Assembly: GCA_004298915.1 (NCBI GenBank)
Contig: SCTE01000125.1
Location: forward strand, 1 to 9,189
From: Chloroflexota bacterium
GTDB taxonomy: Bacteria > Chloroflexota > Limnocylindria > Limnocylindrales > CSP1-4
Direction: 5' to 3'
DNA length: 9,189 nucleotides
The notes under the pieces were generated by a model. That model was not told where the DNA came from, searched no databases, and saw only the letters and a list, made by a program, of their open reading frames with translations. The translations under genes and the position numbers were made by a program. Positions 1-5,688 of the stretch are shown one piece after another. Within the stretch, counting starts at the first letter, position 1. The number at the start of each line of letters is the position of its first letter.

Positions 1-227
1 CCCAGCCCGATGGCCCAGACCATGGCCAGCTGGCCGAAGAAGATCGGCAGCAGGTTGTCCATCGCCGTCCGCATGACCTGGGCGTTCGCCTGGACGACGA
101 ATGCGACGCCGGCCGTGACGAGGAGGCCGGAGAACATCCACAGGAACGCGTGACTGAGCAGGGCCGCCGCCACGACCGGGTCCGGGCGCGTCCCGGCCGG
201 TGCGGTCGAAGACATCGGAAAGCTCAT
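1..227 (-). CDS. Bax inhibitor-1/YccA family membrane protein, N-terminal part (runs off window)
   Basis: Only the first 75 codons are present; the rest lies beyond base 1. The reading begins with a short polar stretch (MSFPMSSTAPAGTRPD). It then runs into LLSHAFLWMFSGLLVTAGVA, the typical first helix of the BI-1/YccA (UPF0005) family, where an aromatic-WM-x-x-GLLxTA pattern is characteristic. A second hydrophobic helix (LLPIFFGQLAMVWAIGL) starts at the edge. The family comprises seven-helix inner-membrane proteins linked to calcium leak and membrane-protease control, but the role here is unknown. The ATG at 227-225 overlaps the TGA of the adenosyltransferase gene (226-224) as ATGA. A strong GGAGG (complement of 234-238) lies 6 bases upstream and fixes this start. 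Translation is probably coupled to the upstream gene. The family call rests on a short segment. Confidence 0.75.
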   Translation of the reverse strand, partial: MSFPMSSTAPAGTRPDPVVAAALLSHAFLWMFSGLLVTAGVAFVVQANAQVMRTAMDNLLPIFFGQLAMVWAIGL

Positions 228-952
228 CGGGTACCTCCAGCCTTGTGATTGGACGAACTGGTGCGCGGTGTGGACGAGGTACGTGTCGGCGCCGCCGGGT
301 TTCGTGCCGGCGCGGCGCTGCGTGTCGGCGCCGCCGGGTTTCGGGCCGGCGTCGCGGTTCGGGATTCGGCCTGCTCCGCGGCTCGCGCCAGCACCCAGAA
401 GAGGTCGGCGAGCCGGTTCAGGTACGGCACCAGGTGGTCGCCCGGAACGAGGCCATCGCGGCGCAACCCGACGGCTCGGCGCTCCGCCCGACGCAGGATG
501 GTCCGCGCCAGCTCGAGGGCGGCGCTCGTCGGCGTCTCGCCCGGGACGACGAACTCGGTCGGCATGATGATCGAAGCCTCGGCCTCGACCAGGACGCGCT
601 CCACGTCCCGGAGCATGGCCTCGGACACGCGGGTCCGGCCGTCCTCGAGGCGATCCCACGCCTCGGGGTTCGTGGCGAGTTCCGCCCCGACCACGAACAG
701 CTCTCGCTGGAACCGCAGGATCAGGTCGCCCAGGCCTCCGAGCGTGGGACCGAGCGTGCCCACGCGCCGCTTCACACCCAGGTTGGCGCGAGCGAGCCCG
801 AGCGCGGCAACAGCCTCGTCGATCGTGCCGTACGCCTCGGTGCGCGGATCGTCCTTGGCGATACGATCGCCGCCGAAGAGGAGTCCCGTCGTCCCGTCGT
901 CGCCCCTGGTGGTCGCGACGATCGAATCGATCGGGGAGCGCCGGTTCACCAC
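224..952 (-). CDS. Cob(I)yrinic acid a,c-diamide adenosyltransferase, PduO/MMAB type
   Basis: Transfers the adenosyl group of ATP to cob(I)alamin to make adenosylcobalamin in the cytoplasm; family members act as trimers. The PduO-type signatures appear in order: the ATP-binding N-terminal motif TRGDDGTTGLLFGG (residues 15-28), RTEAYGTIDEAVAALG (37-52), FQRELFVVGAELAT (81-94), the long helix after FVVPGETPTSAALELAR with RRAERR (134-159), and YLNRLADLFWVLAR (177-190). The catalytic core thus ends near residue 190, as usual. A further ~50 residues form an unusual Ala/Pro/Thr/Ser/Arg-rich tail with a duplicated ARNPAAPTR block. The start is a GTG at 952-950 with no clear Shine-Dalgarno; the next codon is also GTG. 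It lies 12 bases after the DUF59 gene and overlaps the BI-1 gene by 4 bases, so all three are probably co-transcribed. No cobalamin-dependent enzyme is visible nearby. Confidence 0.93.
   Translation of the reverse strand: MVNRRSPIDSIVATTRGDDGTTGLLFGGDRIAKDDPRTEAYGTIDEAVAALGLARANLGVKRRVGTLGPTLGGLGDLILRFQRELFVVGAELATNPEAWDRLEDGRTRVSEAMLRDVERVLVEAEASIIMPTEFVVPGETPTSAALELARTILRRAERRAVGLRRDGLVPGDHLVPYLNRLADLFWVLARAAEQAESRTATPARNPAAPTRSAAPARNPAAPTRTSSTPRTSSSNHKAGGTR
282..351. repeat. 39-base in-frame direct duplication in the adenosyltransferase tail
   Basis: Bases 282-312 and 321-351 are near-identical 31-base copies (one mismatch seen) at a 39-base period, which is exactly 13 codons. They encode the twice-repeated ARNPAAPTR (residues 203-211 and 216-224) of the minus-strand adenosyltransferase. 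Because the period is a multiple of three, the frame is kept. It looks like a slippage or duplication event in a disordered tail. Confidence 0.85.
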
Positions 953-964
953 GTCAGGATCGGC

Positions 965-1369
965 TCACCACATGAGGCCGGCATCGCGGGGGTCCCAGCG
1001 CTCGGCAAGGAGGGTCACCTTCACGGGGTGGTCCACGACGGACTCGGCCTGCTCCTTGACCTGCGCGATCATCGAACCGGCATACGGGCAGAACGGCGTC
1101 GTCAGGATCATCTTGATCTCGGTTTCGTCCTTGCCGAGCAGGACCTGCTTGATCAGCGCCAGCTCCACGACGTTCATCCCGATCTCGGGATCAACGACCG
1201 CACGCAGGGCATCGAGGATCGCGAGCTCGGTCGCTCGGCGTTCCGCGTCGAACGCGGGCGCGGCAGGCCCCGTCGCGGGCGTGGGCGTGGCGGGCGTCGC
1301 CTGGGCGGGCGTGGCGGCGTCTGCAGCAGAGGCCGCGGGCGTGGTTTCGGTATCGACGGCGTCGGTCAT
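965..1369 (-). CDS. DUF59/MIP18 family metal-sulfur cluster assembly protein
   Basis: A 134-residue protein. Residues 42-134 match the MIP18/DUF59 fold seen in SufT, PaaD and Cia2. The evidence is ILDALRAVVDPEIGMNVVEL (DPEIG at 60-64), then a beta strand with the TTPFCPYAG motif carrying the family's conserved cysteine (C94), and the closing VTLLAERWDP..GLMW. Relatives help assemble or deliver iron-sulfur clusters, or act in phenylacetate oxygenation; the core alone cannot tell which. The core is normally about 100 residues. Here it is preceded by ~35 residues of Ala/Thr/Pro-rich low complexity, probably disordered. The start ATG is at 1369-1367 with only a weak, distant GGAG upstream. An alternative later start would remove the tail, but no internal Met is available there. 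It is the first gene of the minus-strand run with the cobalamin adenosyltransferase. Confidence 0.9.
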   Translation of the reverse strand: MTDAVDTETTPAASAADAATPAQATPATPTPATGPAAPAFDAERRATELAILDALRAVVDPEIGMNVVELALIKQVLLGKDETEIKMILTTPFCPYAGSMIAQVKEQAESVVDHPVKVTLLAERWDPRDAGLMW

Positions 1370-1482
1370 GGTGCTTGGGGCGCTCCGTTACTGGACGAAG
1401 AGCGTATCACCAGTCTGTTCGAGGGCCCCGCGGCGCGGTCCGGCGACGAGCCCTCTGGACCGGCGATCTACCCCGTGACCCG

Positions 1483-1526
1483 CGATTCTCTCCCAATTAC
1501 GACGTGTGGTCGTGGTACGGACCGCC
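1483..1526 (+). repeat. Intergenic dyad element, copy A
   Basis: First of three related ~43-base elements. It begins CGATT, has a left arm CCCAATTACGAC (1492-1503) and a right arm GTCGTGGTACGG, and ends ACCGCC. ACGAC and GTCGT pair around a 5-base centre. It aligns well with the reverse complement of copy C, sharing TCCCA, TACGAC, TCGTGGTA and the CGATT/CCGC ends. Confidence 0.65.
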
Positions 1527-1532
1527 GAAGCG

Positions 1533-1575
1533 CGATTCGGGCCCAGATACGACCGGGGTTCGTATTGGGTGCCGC
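1533..1575 (+). repeat. Intergenic dyad element, copy B
   Basis: Second copy, in the same orientation as A and 50 bases downstream. The centre is a strong imperfect palindrome: left arm CCCAGATACGA (1542-1552) and right arm TCGTATTGGG (1560-1569), whose complement is CCCAATACGA. It shares CCCAGATACGACC and GTTCGT with the complement of copy C, and both end GGTGCCGC. Confidence 0.75.
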
Positions 1576-1683
1576 CAGGGTCGCCTGCGTCGCGCCGACG
1601 GGTGCGCTTCGGTCCCGATCTCAGCACGAAGCCGGCGCCGCCGGGCCAAGCAGACCCCAATTTGCAGGCCGAATCGTCACGGA

Positions 1684-1725
1684 GCGGCACCTACCACGAA
1701 CGGGGGTCGTATCTGGGACAAATCG
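1684..1725 (-). repeat. Intergenic dyad element, copy C (inverted)
   Basis: Third copy, inverted relative to A and B. The plus strand reads GCGGCACC ... ACGAACGGGGGTCGTATC ... ACAAATCG. Its complement aligns to copy B over about 42 bases with a few mismatches and single-base gaps, and shares the TCGTGGTA arm with copy A. B and C together form a long inverted pair separated by about 108 bases. Confidence 0.75.
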
Positions 1726-1734
1726 GCGCCGGAT

Positions 1735-1761
1735 CCGACGAAACCGACGAATCCGCCGAGC
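1735..1761. repeat. 9-base tandem repeat, three units
   Basis: CCGACGAAA (1735-1743), CCGACGAAT (1744-1752) and a diverged CCGCCGAGC (1753-1761) stand head to tail just after copy C of the dyad element. Confidence 0.6.
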
Positions 1762-1762
1762 G

Positions 1763-1824
1763 CAACCCCCGGACCCGAGCGCCGGGCCGGAGCCAACCCC
1801 GAGCCCCGAGCGCCGAGCCGGAGC
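1763..1824. repeat. 31-base tandem duplication
   Basis: Bases 1763-1793 and 1794-1824 are directly adjacent 31-base copies with four mismatches by eye. Each contains CCCGAGCGCCG followed by GCCGGAGC. The segment is very C-rich on the plus strand. Confidence 0.75.
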
Positions 1825-1868
1825 GCTGATCAGCGGCCGTGCGCGAACTCGGCCGGGCGCCCGAACCG

Positions 1869-1912
1869 GCCCGGCCTGGCGGTCGACATCGCCCGGCCTG
1901 GCGGTCGGCATC
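1869..1912. repeat. 22-base tandem duplication
   Basis: Bases 1869-1890 and 1891-1912 are adjacent 22-base copies differing at one position (GCCCGGCCTGGCGGTCG then A or G, then CATC). They sit immediately upstream of the candidate promoter of the 1970 gene, where they could act as tandem protein-binding sites. Confidence 0.85.
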
Positions 1913-1914
1913 TC

Positions 1915-1943
1915 TTGACGGAGATCGTCGGCGAGCCCATCGT
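1915..1943 (+). promoter_or_regulatory. Candidate sigma70-like promoter for the 1970 gene pair
   Basis: TTGACG (1915-1920, five of six consensus bases) is followed after 17 bases by CATCGT (1938-1943, three of six, keeping A2, T3 and T6). Transcription would begin near 1950, giving a ~20-base leader that contains the GGAGGG site of the 1970 start. The spacing is good but the -10 box is weak. Confidence 0.35.
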
Positions 1944-1969
1944 GGGGATCCTGCTCGCGGAGGGTGGCG

Positions 1970-2893
1970 ATGAACGGTCTCGGAGTCGTGGATCCCATCG
2001 GCCTTCCGAAGCCCCTCGCTCGGCTGCTCGCCGCGGTCCCGCGAGCGACCTGGGTCTTCATTGGGGCGGCCGTGATCGCCGTGTTCGCGGACGTCAGGAA
2101 TGGGCTTGGCGCGGACCTGGCGCGTGATGCCGGGCAGATCATCGTCGCCGGAACCCTGACCGGCCTGCTCATCGCCCTGCCGGGCATCGCGCTGATCCGA
2201 AACCCGAGGGTGCCCACCCTCGCACCCGTCGCCTACCTCGGGCTGGTCCTGATCGCGGTCGGCACGATCGTTTCGATGCTCGTGAACGCACTCCTGAGCG
2301 GCGAATTCGGGGTCCCTGCCGGCGCGAGCCTGATCGAGACAATCGTGACGGCACTGATCCATCTGTCCGGTCTCATCATCGCGGCCATCGGGTGGCTGGC
2401 TCTCGCTCTGGCGCTGGTTCGGCGCCACGTGCGCGCCGGCCGGGCCACCACGATCATCGCAGGCGTTGCCGCGGCGGCCATCGTCGGGACGGTCGTGGCG
2501 GGCCTCGGATCGACGATCGGCCTCGCGACCGACGGCACGAACGACCCCAGTTGGGTCTGGTTCGTCGTGATCGGCTTCGGAGCGCATCTCGTCATCGGTC
2601 TGTCGCGGGCAGCGCTGGCCTGGACGTTCGTTCGCTCGGTGTCGTCGAGTCGATCCGGCGCCATCCTCGCTGCCGGCCTGTGGTCCATCACCGTCGCGAT
2701 CGGCGCGGTCCTGGCCCTGGTGCCCGGAAGCATCCTCAGTCAGGGGGTCATCGAAGCCAACCTGCACCTCTGGAACACGATCGGTACGGTCGTCGCGCTG
2801 CTGGCGCCAGTGCTCCTTGCCTCGGCGGTCGCCCTCGGTCTCCTCGATCGCGGGGACACGCCACCCACCACGAAACCGGGCACCTCAGCATGA
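1970..2893 (+). CDS. Polytopic membrane protein of unknown function (about eight helices)
   Basis: A 307-residue, very hydrophobic protein. I see about eight membrane segments: roughly residues 26-42, 55-76, 87-108, 124-150, 161-183, 195-212, 231-252 and 267-292. Arginine-rich short loops (RRHVRAGR near 151-158; RSVSSSRSG near 222-230) probably face the cytoplasm. I do not recognise a family, and no catalytic or transport motif stands out. The ATG at 1970 is preferred over an in-frame GTG at 1964 because GGAGGG (1959-1964) sits 5 bases before it and covers the GTG. The stop codon overlaps the next ATG as ATGA, so it is co-translated with the lipoprotein at 2890. The pairing suggests a shared envelope role, which is inference. 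Confidence 0.85.
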   Translation: MNGLGVVDPIGLPKPLARLLAAVPRATWVFIGAAVIAVFADVRNGLGADLARDAGQIIVAGTLTGLLIALPGIALIRNPRVPTLAPVAYLGLVLIAVGTIVSMLVNALLSGEFGVPAGASLIETIVTALIHLSGLIIAAIGWLALALALVRRHVRAGRATTIIAGVAAAAIVGTVVAGLGSTIGLATDGTNDPSWVWFVVIGFGAHLVIGLSRAALAWTFVRSVSSSRSGAILAAGLWSITVAIGAVLALVPGSILSQGVIEANLHLWNTIGTVVALLAPVLLASAVALGLLDRGDTPPTTKPGTSA

Positions 2894-3279
2894 CGAAGGT
2901 TTGGCGCCTGGGGCCGCGCGCAAGGATCCTCATCGCGTCGCTCCTCGTCGGCACGATCCTGCTCGGATGCAGTCCGGGCGGGCCCTCGAACGGGATCAGT
3001 CGAGACGATGCCGTCGCCGCGGCTCGGCTTGCCAGCCCTGGCGCGACCGGCGTCCTCGGCGCATCGACCGGGCCTGTCGCCGACTTCGACACGGGACAGC
3101 AGATCGTTCCGGGCGAAACGAAGGTCTGGGCCGTGGTGCTCACGGGTTCGTTCGCCTATTCCTGCCCGATGCCGGCTGCCAACGCGGGCGCATCGCCGTG
3201 TCCGGCTCCGGCGACGAGCGAGACCGTGGCCATCGACTTCGTGACCGGCGAATTCCTGTTCTCGTTCTACGGCGGCTAG
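2890..3279 (+). CDS. Small predicted lipoprotein with a PepSY-like C-terminal strand pattern
   Basis: A 129-residue protein. The signal peptide has an Arg-containing n-region (VWRLGPRAR), a hydrophobic core (ILIASLLVGTIL) and the lipobox LLGC with the lipidation cysteine at residue 27. The mature part opens with ISRDDAVAAA, a helix start often seen in PepSY-like domains. It then has KVWAVVLTGSF and closes with VAIDFVTGEFLFSFYGG. Two cysteines (SCPMP near 96, SPCPA near 106) could form a disulfide outside the membrane. The ATG at 2890 shares ATGA with the stop of the membrane-protein gene and has no good Shine-Dalgarno of its own, so coupled translation is likely. The precise function is unknown; the PepSY resemblance is only a pattern reading. 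Confidence 0.82.
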   Translation: MTKVWRLGPRARILIASLLVGTILLGCSPGGPSNGISRDDAVAAARLASPGATGVLGASTGPVADFDTGQQIVPGETKVWAVVLTGSFAYSCPMPAANAGASPCPAPATSETVAIDFVTGEFLFSFYGG

Positions 3280-3288
3280 GCAGCGCGC

Positions 3289-3306
3289 CTCGGCCCCGTG
3301 GCCGAG
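3289..3306. terminator. GC hairpin between convergent genes
   Basis: CTCGGCC (3289-3295) and GGCCGAG (3300-3306) form a perfect 7-bp stem with a 4-base loop. It lies in the 39 bases between the ends of the 2890 (plus) and 4344 (minus) genes. Neither strand has a T-run after the stem, so it is at best a U-less bidirectional terminator. Confidence 0.45.
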
Positions 3307-3318
3307 CCGGATGCAACG

Positions 3319-4344
3319 TCACTCTGCCCAGTGGACACGGATCGGCTTCGATGTCGGAGGCAACGGCAGGGATTCGGCCTCGGCGCGAATGGCCTCGCGG
3401 TCGAGGGTCGTCAGGTGCTGCCAGGGCTGGATCGTGAAGTCCGTGTCGGCCCGTCGCCAGGTCCCGACGAGTTCGCCGTTCAGGAGGACCGCGCCGGGCC
3501 AGACCCTCGACGTCCACAACGCAGCGCGACGATCAGGCTCGGGAACGAGCAGCGCGCGATCCGCGCCGCTCAGGAGGAAGTACGCATCCCCGCTCGGGAG
3601 GAGGCGCACCACCGAGGAAGCCTCGCGCCCGGCGCGGACTGCCGCCTCGTCCGATGCCAGGATCCACGCCTCCCCGACCGGCGTCCGAACCGGCACCAGA
3701 GACTCGTTCAGGGCATCGAATGCCGCGGCGCCGACAGGCGGCCGGATCCCCGCCCACTGCGCGAAGGCAGCCGTGGTCGTCGGCCCGAAGATGTGCAGGT
3801 GCCGGCGCGCCAGCTCGAGCCGCGCTTCGGCCGGCGAGATGTCGGGAGCGGGCACGGTCCAGATCGTCGGCTGGCGCGCCCCGTCCCAGCGGATCAGGAC
3901 GGTGCCCGTCGGTGCCGCGTAGCGGAGTGAGTTCGGGCTGACGCCGAGCCCGCGACCCGCCTCGCCGTACGTCATCACCCGGCCCGCGAGGTAGGCGTGC
4001 AGCCGCTCCGCCGTCCGGACCGCGCGTTGTCGATTCTTCTCGATCTCGGGCCAGCGGCCGAGGGTGAAGAGCGCTCGATCGTCGGCCGCGACCACGTACG
4101 CGCTGAACCGGGGACCCCAGAGCTGGATGAGCGACGGATCCTCCCAGGTGTCGGGCCGGGTGCCCTCGACCCTCGCATGGATCGACAGCAGCGCCGCGCG
4201 AGGCATGCTGTCCTGCAGACCGGCCCATGCGGCGCGTTGAAGCGACGCGGGCCCGGCCGGCAATCGCTCGTCCAGGCCGCCGACGAAACGGCGATAGGCG
4301 AGAATCTGCCCTCGATCAAGCTCGAGTGGGCACTGCGGCGTCAT
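3319..4344 (-). CDS. Winged-helix DNA-binding protein, HTH_42 (AlkZ/YcaQ-like) family
   Basis: A 341-residue protein with the full layout of the HTH_42 family (Pfam PF06224), which includes the AlkZ and YcaQ glycosylases that excise alkylated or crosslinked bases. Near the start is AGLQDSMPRAALLSIHARVEG (41-61). LIQLWGPRFSAYVV (72-85) follows, then a helical middle with RRHLHIFGPTTTAAFAQWAG (180-199), LLPSGDAYFLL (248-258) and the closing WPGAVLLNGELVGTWRR. In AlkZ the first block carries a QxQ catalytic motif and in YcaQ QxD. Here Q44 is kept but the second position is S46 (Q-D-S), so glycosylase activity is doubtful or altered. The ATG at 4344-4342 has AGAGGA (complement of 4356-4361) 11 bases upstream. 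The gene is monocistronic and convergent with the lipoprotein gene. Confidence 0.85.
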   Translation of the reverse strand: MTPQCPLELDRGQILAYRRFVGGLDERLPAGPASLQRAAWAGLQDSMPRAALLSIHARVEGTRPDTWEDPSLIQLWGPRFSAYVVAADDRALFTLGRWPEIEKNRQRAVRTAERLHAYLAGRVMTYGEAGRGLGVSPNSLRYAAPTGTVLIRWDGARQPTIWTVPAPDISPAEARLELARRHLHIFGPTTTAAFAQWAGIRPPVGAAAFDALNESLVPVRTPVGEAWILASDEAAVRAGREASSVVRLLPSGDAYFLLSGADRALLVPEPDRRAALWTSRVWPGAVLLNGELVGTWRRADTDFTIQPWQHLTTLDREAIRAEAESLPLPPTSKPIRVHWAE

Positions 4345-4578
4345 GAAATCGATTGTCCTCTGTCGGTGGCACTCGGCGGAGCCGTGCCCGGGCTGACCGT
4401 CGATCAGGGCGGCTGAGTACGCAGACGTTCCTAGCCCATGCAGGCGGTCGTTCGCTCGGCCGTCGGTGGTCCGGTCAGGGTCGTGCCGGGCACGAGCGTG
4501 GCGGTGTACGGGCCTTTCAACGCCCCGATCAACCTGATCGTGAAGCTCCCCACGTCCACCGATCTCGGCCGGACATGC
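4345..4578. other. Gap with a coding-like plus-strand fragment
   Basis: About 234 bases lie between the start of the AlkZ-like gene and the end of the 5067 gene. From an ATG at 4438 to about 4572 the plus strand reads a protein-like stretch (VVPGTSVAVYGPFNAPINL) with strongly GC-rich third codon positions. The frame then becomes the antisense of the minus-strand membrane gene. There is no Shine-Dalgarno and an in-frame TAG lies just upstream (4432). It may be a gene remnant, or chance in GC-rich DNA. The rest should contain the promoter of the 4344 gene, but I see no clear boxes. Confidence 0.25.
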
Positions 4579-5067
4579 TCATGCCGCGGCTCCCCATCGA
4601 CCGGCCATCCAGAGGCTGGCGACGACGACGAGTGCCGCGACGACGAGTGCCATGGTGCTCAGAAAGCGTCCGGCACGGGCCTCGTGACCGTCGAAGGCGA
4701 GGAGTGCAAAGCCCGCCCCCGCGAAGCCGAGCAGGATGAGGTCCGCGAGTAGCCAATCGGGCACCAGCGTGACCCCGCTGACGACGGCCAGCGTGAGTGC
4801 CCCGAACAGGCCCCATGCCGCCCAGGAGACAGCACCGAGGAGAGACCGGGTGGCCTTCGACGAGGCAGCGAACCGGTGGACCAGTTCAATCGTCGACACG
4901 AACGCGGGGAGCATGGACAGGCCGGCCCCCACGGACCAGGCGAGTCCCGAGGCGAGCCGCGACGCCCCAGTCCCGGTGGGCTCGCTCATGATGTCGCCGC
5001 CCTGCTGAAGGCGCTGAATCGCGAGGAATGCCGCGGCACCGGTGATCACCGTCAGGAGATACGCCAT
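4579..5067 (-). CDS. Small polytopic membrane protein of unknown function
   Basis: A 162-residue protein with about five hydrophobic segments: residues ~3-19, 37-57, 74-96, 100-118 and 136-155. A polar stretch (QRLQQGGDIMSEPTGTG) lies between the first two, and HRFAASSKATR near 63-73 makes a basic loop. I recognise no family. The ATG at 5067-5065 is chosen because GAGG (complement of 5077-5080) lies 9 bases upstream. The longer frame from 5136 adds an Arg-rich, non-hydrophobic leader and has no Shine-Dalgarno. A shorter start at 4989 (MSEPTG) is possible but would drop the first helix. A 15-base tandem repeat (4624-4636 and 4639-4651 share GACGACGAGTGCC) encodes the ALVVA-ALVVVA part of the last helix. 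Confidence 0.75.
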   Translation of the reverse strand: MAYLLTVITGAAAFLAIQRLQQGGDIMSEPTGTGASRLASGLAWSVGAGLSMLPAFVSTIELVHRFAASSKATRSLLGAVSWAAWGLFGALTLAVVSGVTLVPDWLLADLILLGFAGAGFALLAFDGHEARAGRFLSTMALVVAALVVVASLWMAGRWGAAA

Positions 5068-5400
5068 CGTCGGGCGCCTCAAGCTCGTACCGATGGCCCG
5101 CCCTCCCGGAATTCGAAGTCTGACGCGCCGAGGCATTAGACCAGGGTCGCTCGGTGAGGATGCATATCGGTGATACCCGACACAACCTCGCCGGGTTCGG
5201 TGGGCGAGTCGAGGCGGCGCTCAGATCGTTCGGGACGTGGGATCTCAGGGACGTCGGCCCCCCGAACCGGCTCCTGGTCCGGCTTGACTCCAGGCCTCGG
5301 CGTCGCGGACGATGGGTCGGAAACAGCGTCCGCTCAGGCCGATGGCTTCGAGGGCCGATTCGCAGGGTCAGGGCTGGGCGCGATCAGGCTGGAGGGTCTC
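5068..5400. other. Divergent intergenic region
   Basis: About 333 bases lie between the divergent starts at 5067 and 5401. The open frames across it read as Ser/Gly/Arg-rich translations with no domain, so I see no gene. A TTGACT at 5284-5289 has only a poor -10 (GACGAT, 5308-5313, 18-base spacer) after it. It remains a weak candidate promoter for the 5401-6294 pair. Confidence 0.45.
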
Positions 5401-5646
5401 GTGACGATCCGCAACGTGCTGCTGCTGGTCTCGGTGGCGTTTTTCGCGATCGCCTTCCTCGTCCTTCCCGATGGCTGCGCCGCGCACACGAGCGAGGACA
5501 ACATCCACTGGGTCTGCCTGGATCCGTCCGGCGTCGGCCAGTACATCGGACAGGCCGCCCACATGCTGTTCGCGGGCCTCGCGATCCTGTCCGCGGCGCT
5601 CCTCGATCACGCGGCCCTGCTCGCCGCGATCCTACCCGACGCCTGA
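5401..5646 (+). CDS. Small two-helix membrane protein upstream of signal peptidase
   Basis: An 81-residue protein read from GTG at 5401, with GGAGGG (5391-5396) 4 bases ahead. The upstream in-frame extension to 5170 is Ser/Gly/Arg-rich, lacks a ribosome site and is probably not translated. The first helix spans residues ~5-22 and the second ~52-78. Between them is a short, probably extracytoplasmic loop with two cysteines (C26, C39) and SEDNIHWVCLDPSG, where a disulfide is plausible. The family is unknown. It lies 42 bases before the signal peptidase I gene in the same direction and is probably co-transcribed with it. A functional link to the peptidase is only a guess from position. Confidence 0.72.
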   Translation: MTIRNVLLLVSVAFFAIAFLVLPDGCAAHTSEDNIHWVCLDPSGVGQYIGQAAHMLFAGLAILSAALLDHAALLAAILPDA

Positions 5647-5688
5647 TGGCGTGAACCCCCAGGCCCTGGCCTGCCGTCGAACACGAAC

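Larger units (their letters stand above)
1370..1969. other. Repeat-dense divergent intergenic region
   Basis: About 600 bases lie between the divergent starts at 1369 (minus) and 1970 (plus). Open frames here carry no recognisable domain and read as Arg/Pro/Ser-rich translations, so I see no gene. The region must hold the promoters of both flanking units. It contains three copies of a dyad-bearing element (1483-1725), 9-, 31- and 22-base tandem repeats (1735-1912) and a candidate plus-strand promoter (1915-1943). A hexamer inverted repeat GCTTCG/CGAAGC (1606-1611/1627-1632) also lies between elements B and C. I found no B12-box (GCCACTG) that would suggest a cobalamin riboswitch. Confidence 0.7.

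Noticed and set aside
1483..1725. CRISPR array
   Set aside because: There are only three diverged copies, one of them inverted, with unequal spacing, and no cas genes nearby.
200..1918. Long plus-strand open frame of 572 codons
   Set aside because: It is antisense to the adenosyltransferase and DUF59 genes, is extremely Arg/Gly-rich with no domain, and results from high GC lowering stop frequency.
1370..1969. Cobalamin riboswitch before the adenosyltransferase run
   Set aside because: I looked for the B12 box GCCACTG in the correct orientation and did not find it. The structured repeats here do not fit the riboswitch layout.
1691..2767. Minus-strand open frame of 358 codons opposite the membrane protein
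   Set aside because: The product is rich in Asp, Arg, Gly and Gln with no hydrophobic core. The plus strand gives a coherent eight-helix protein with a GGAGGG site.
5068..5136. Upstream start of the 4579-5067 membrane protein at 5136
   Set aside because: It adds an Arg-rich leader with no Shine-Dalgarno, whereas the start at 5067 has GAGG 9 bases upstream and leads straight into a helix.
5170..5400. N-terminal extension of the 81-residue membrane protein from an ATG at 5170
   Set aside because: The extra 77 residues are Ser/Gly/Arg-rich with no ribosome site, while the GTG at 5401 has GGAGGG directly ahead and begins at the helix.
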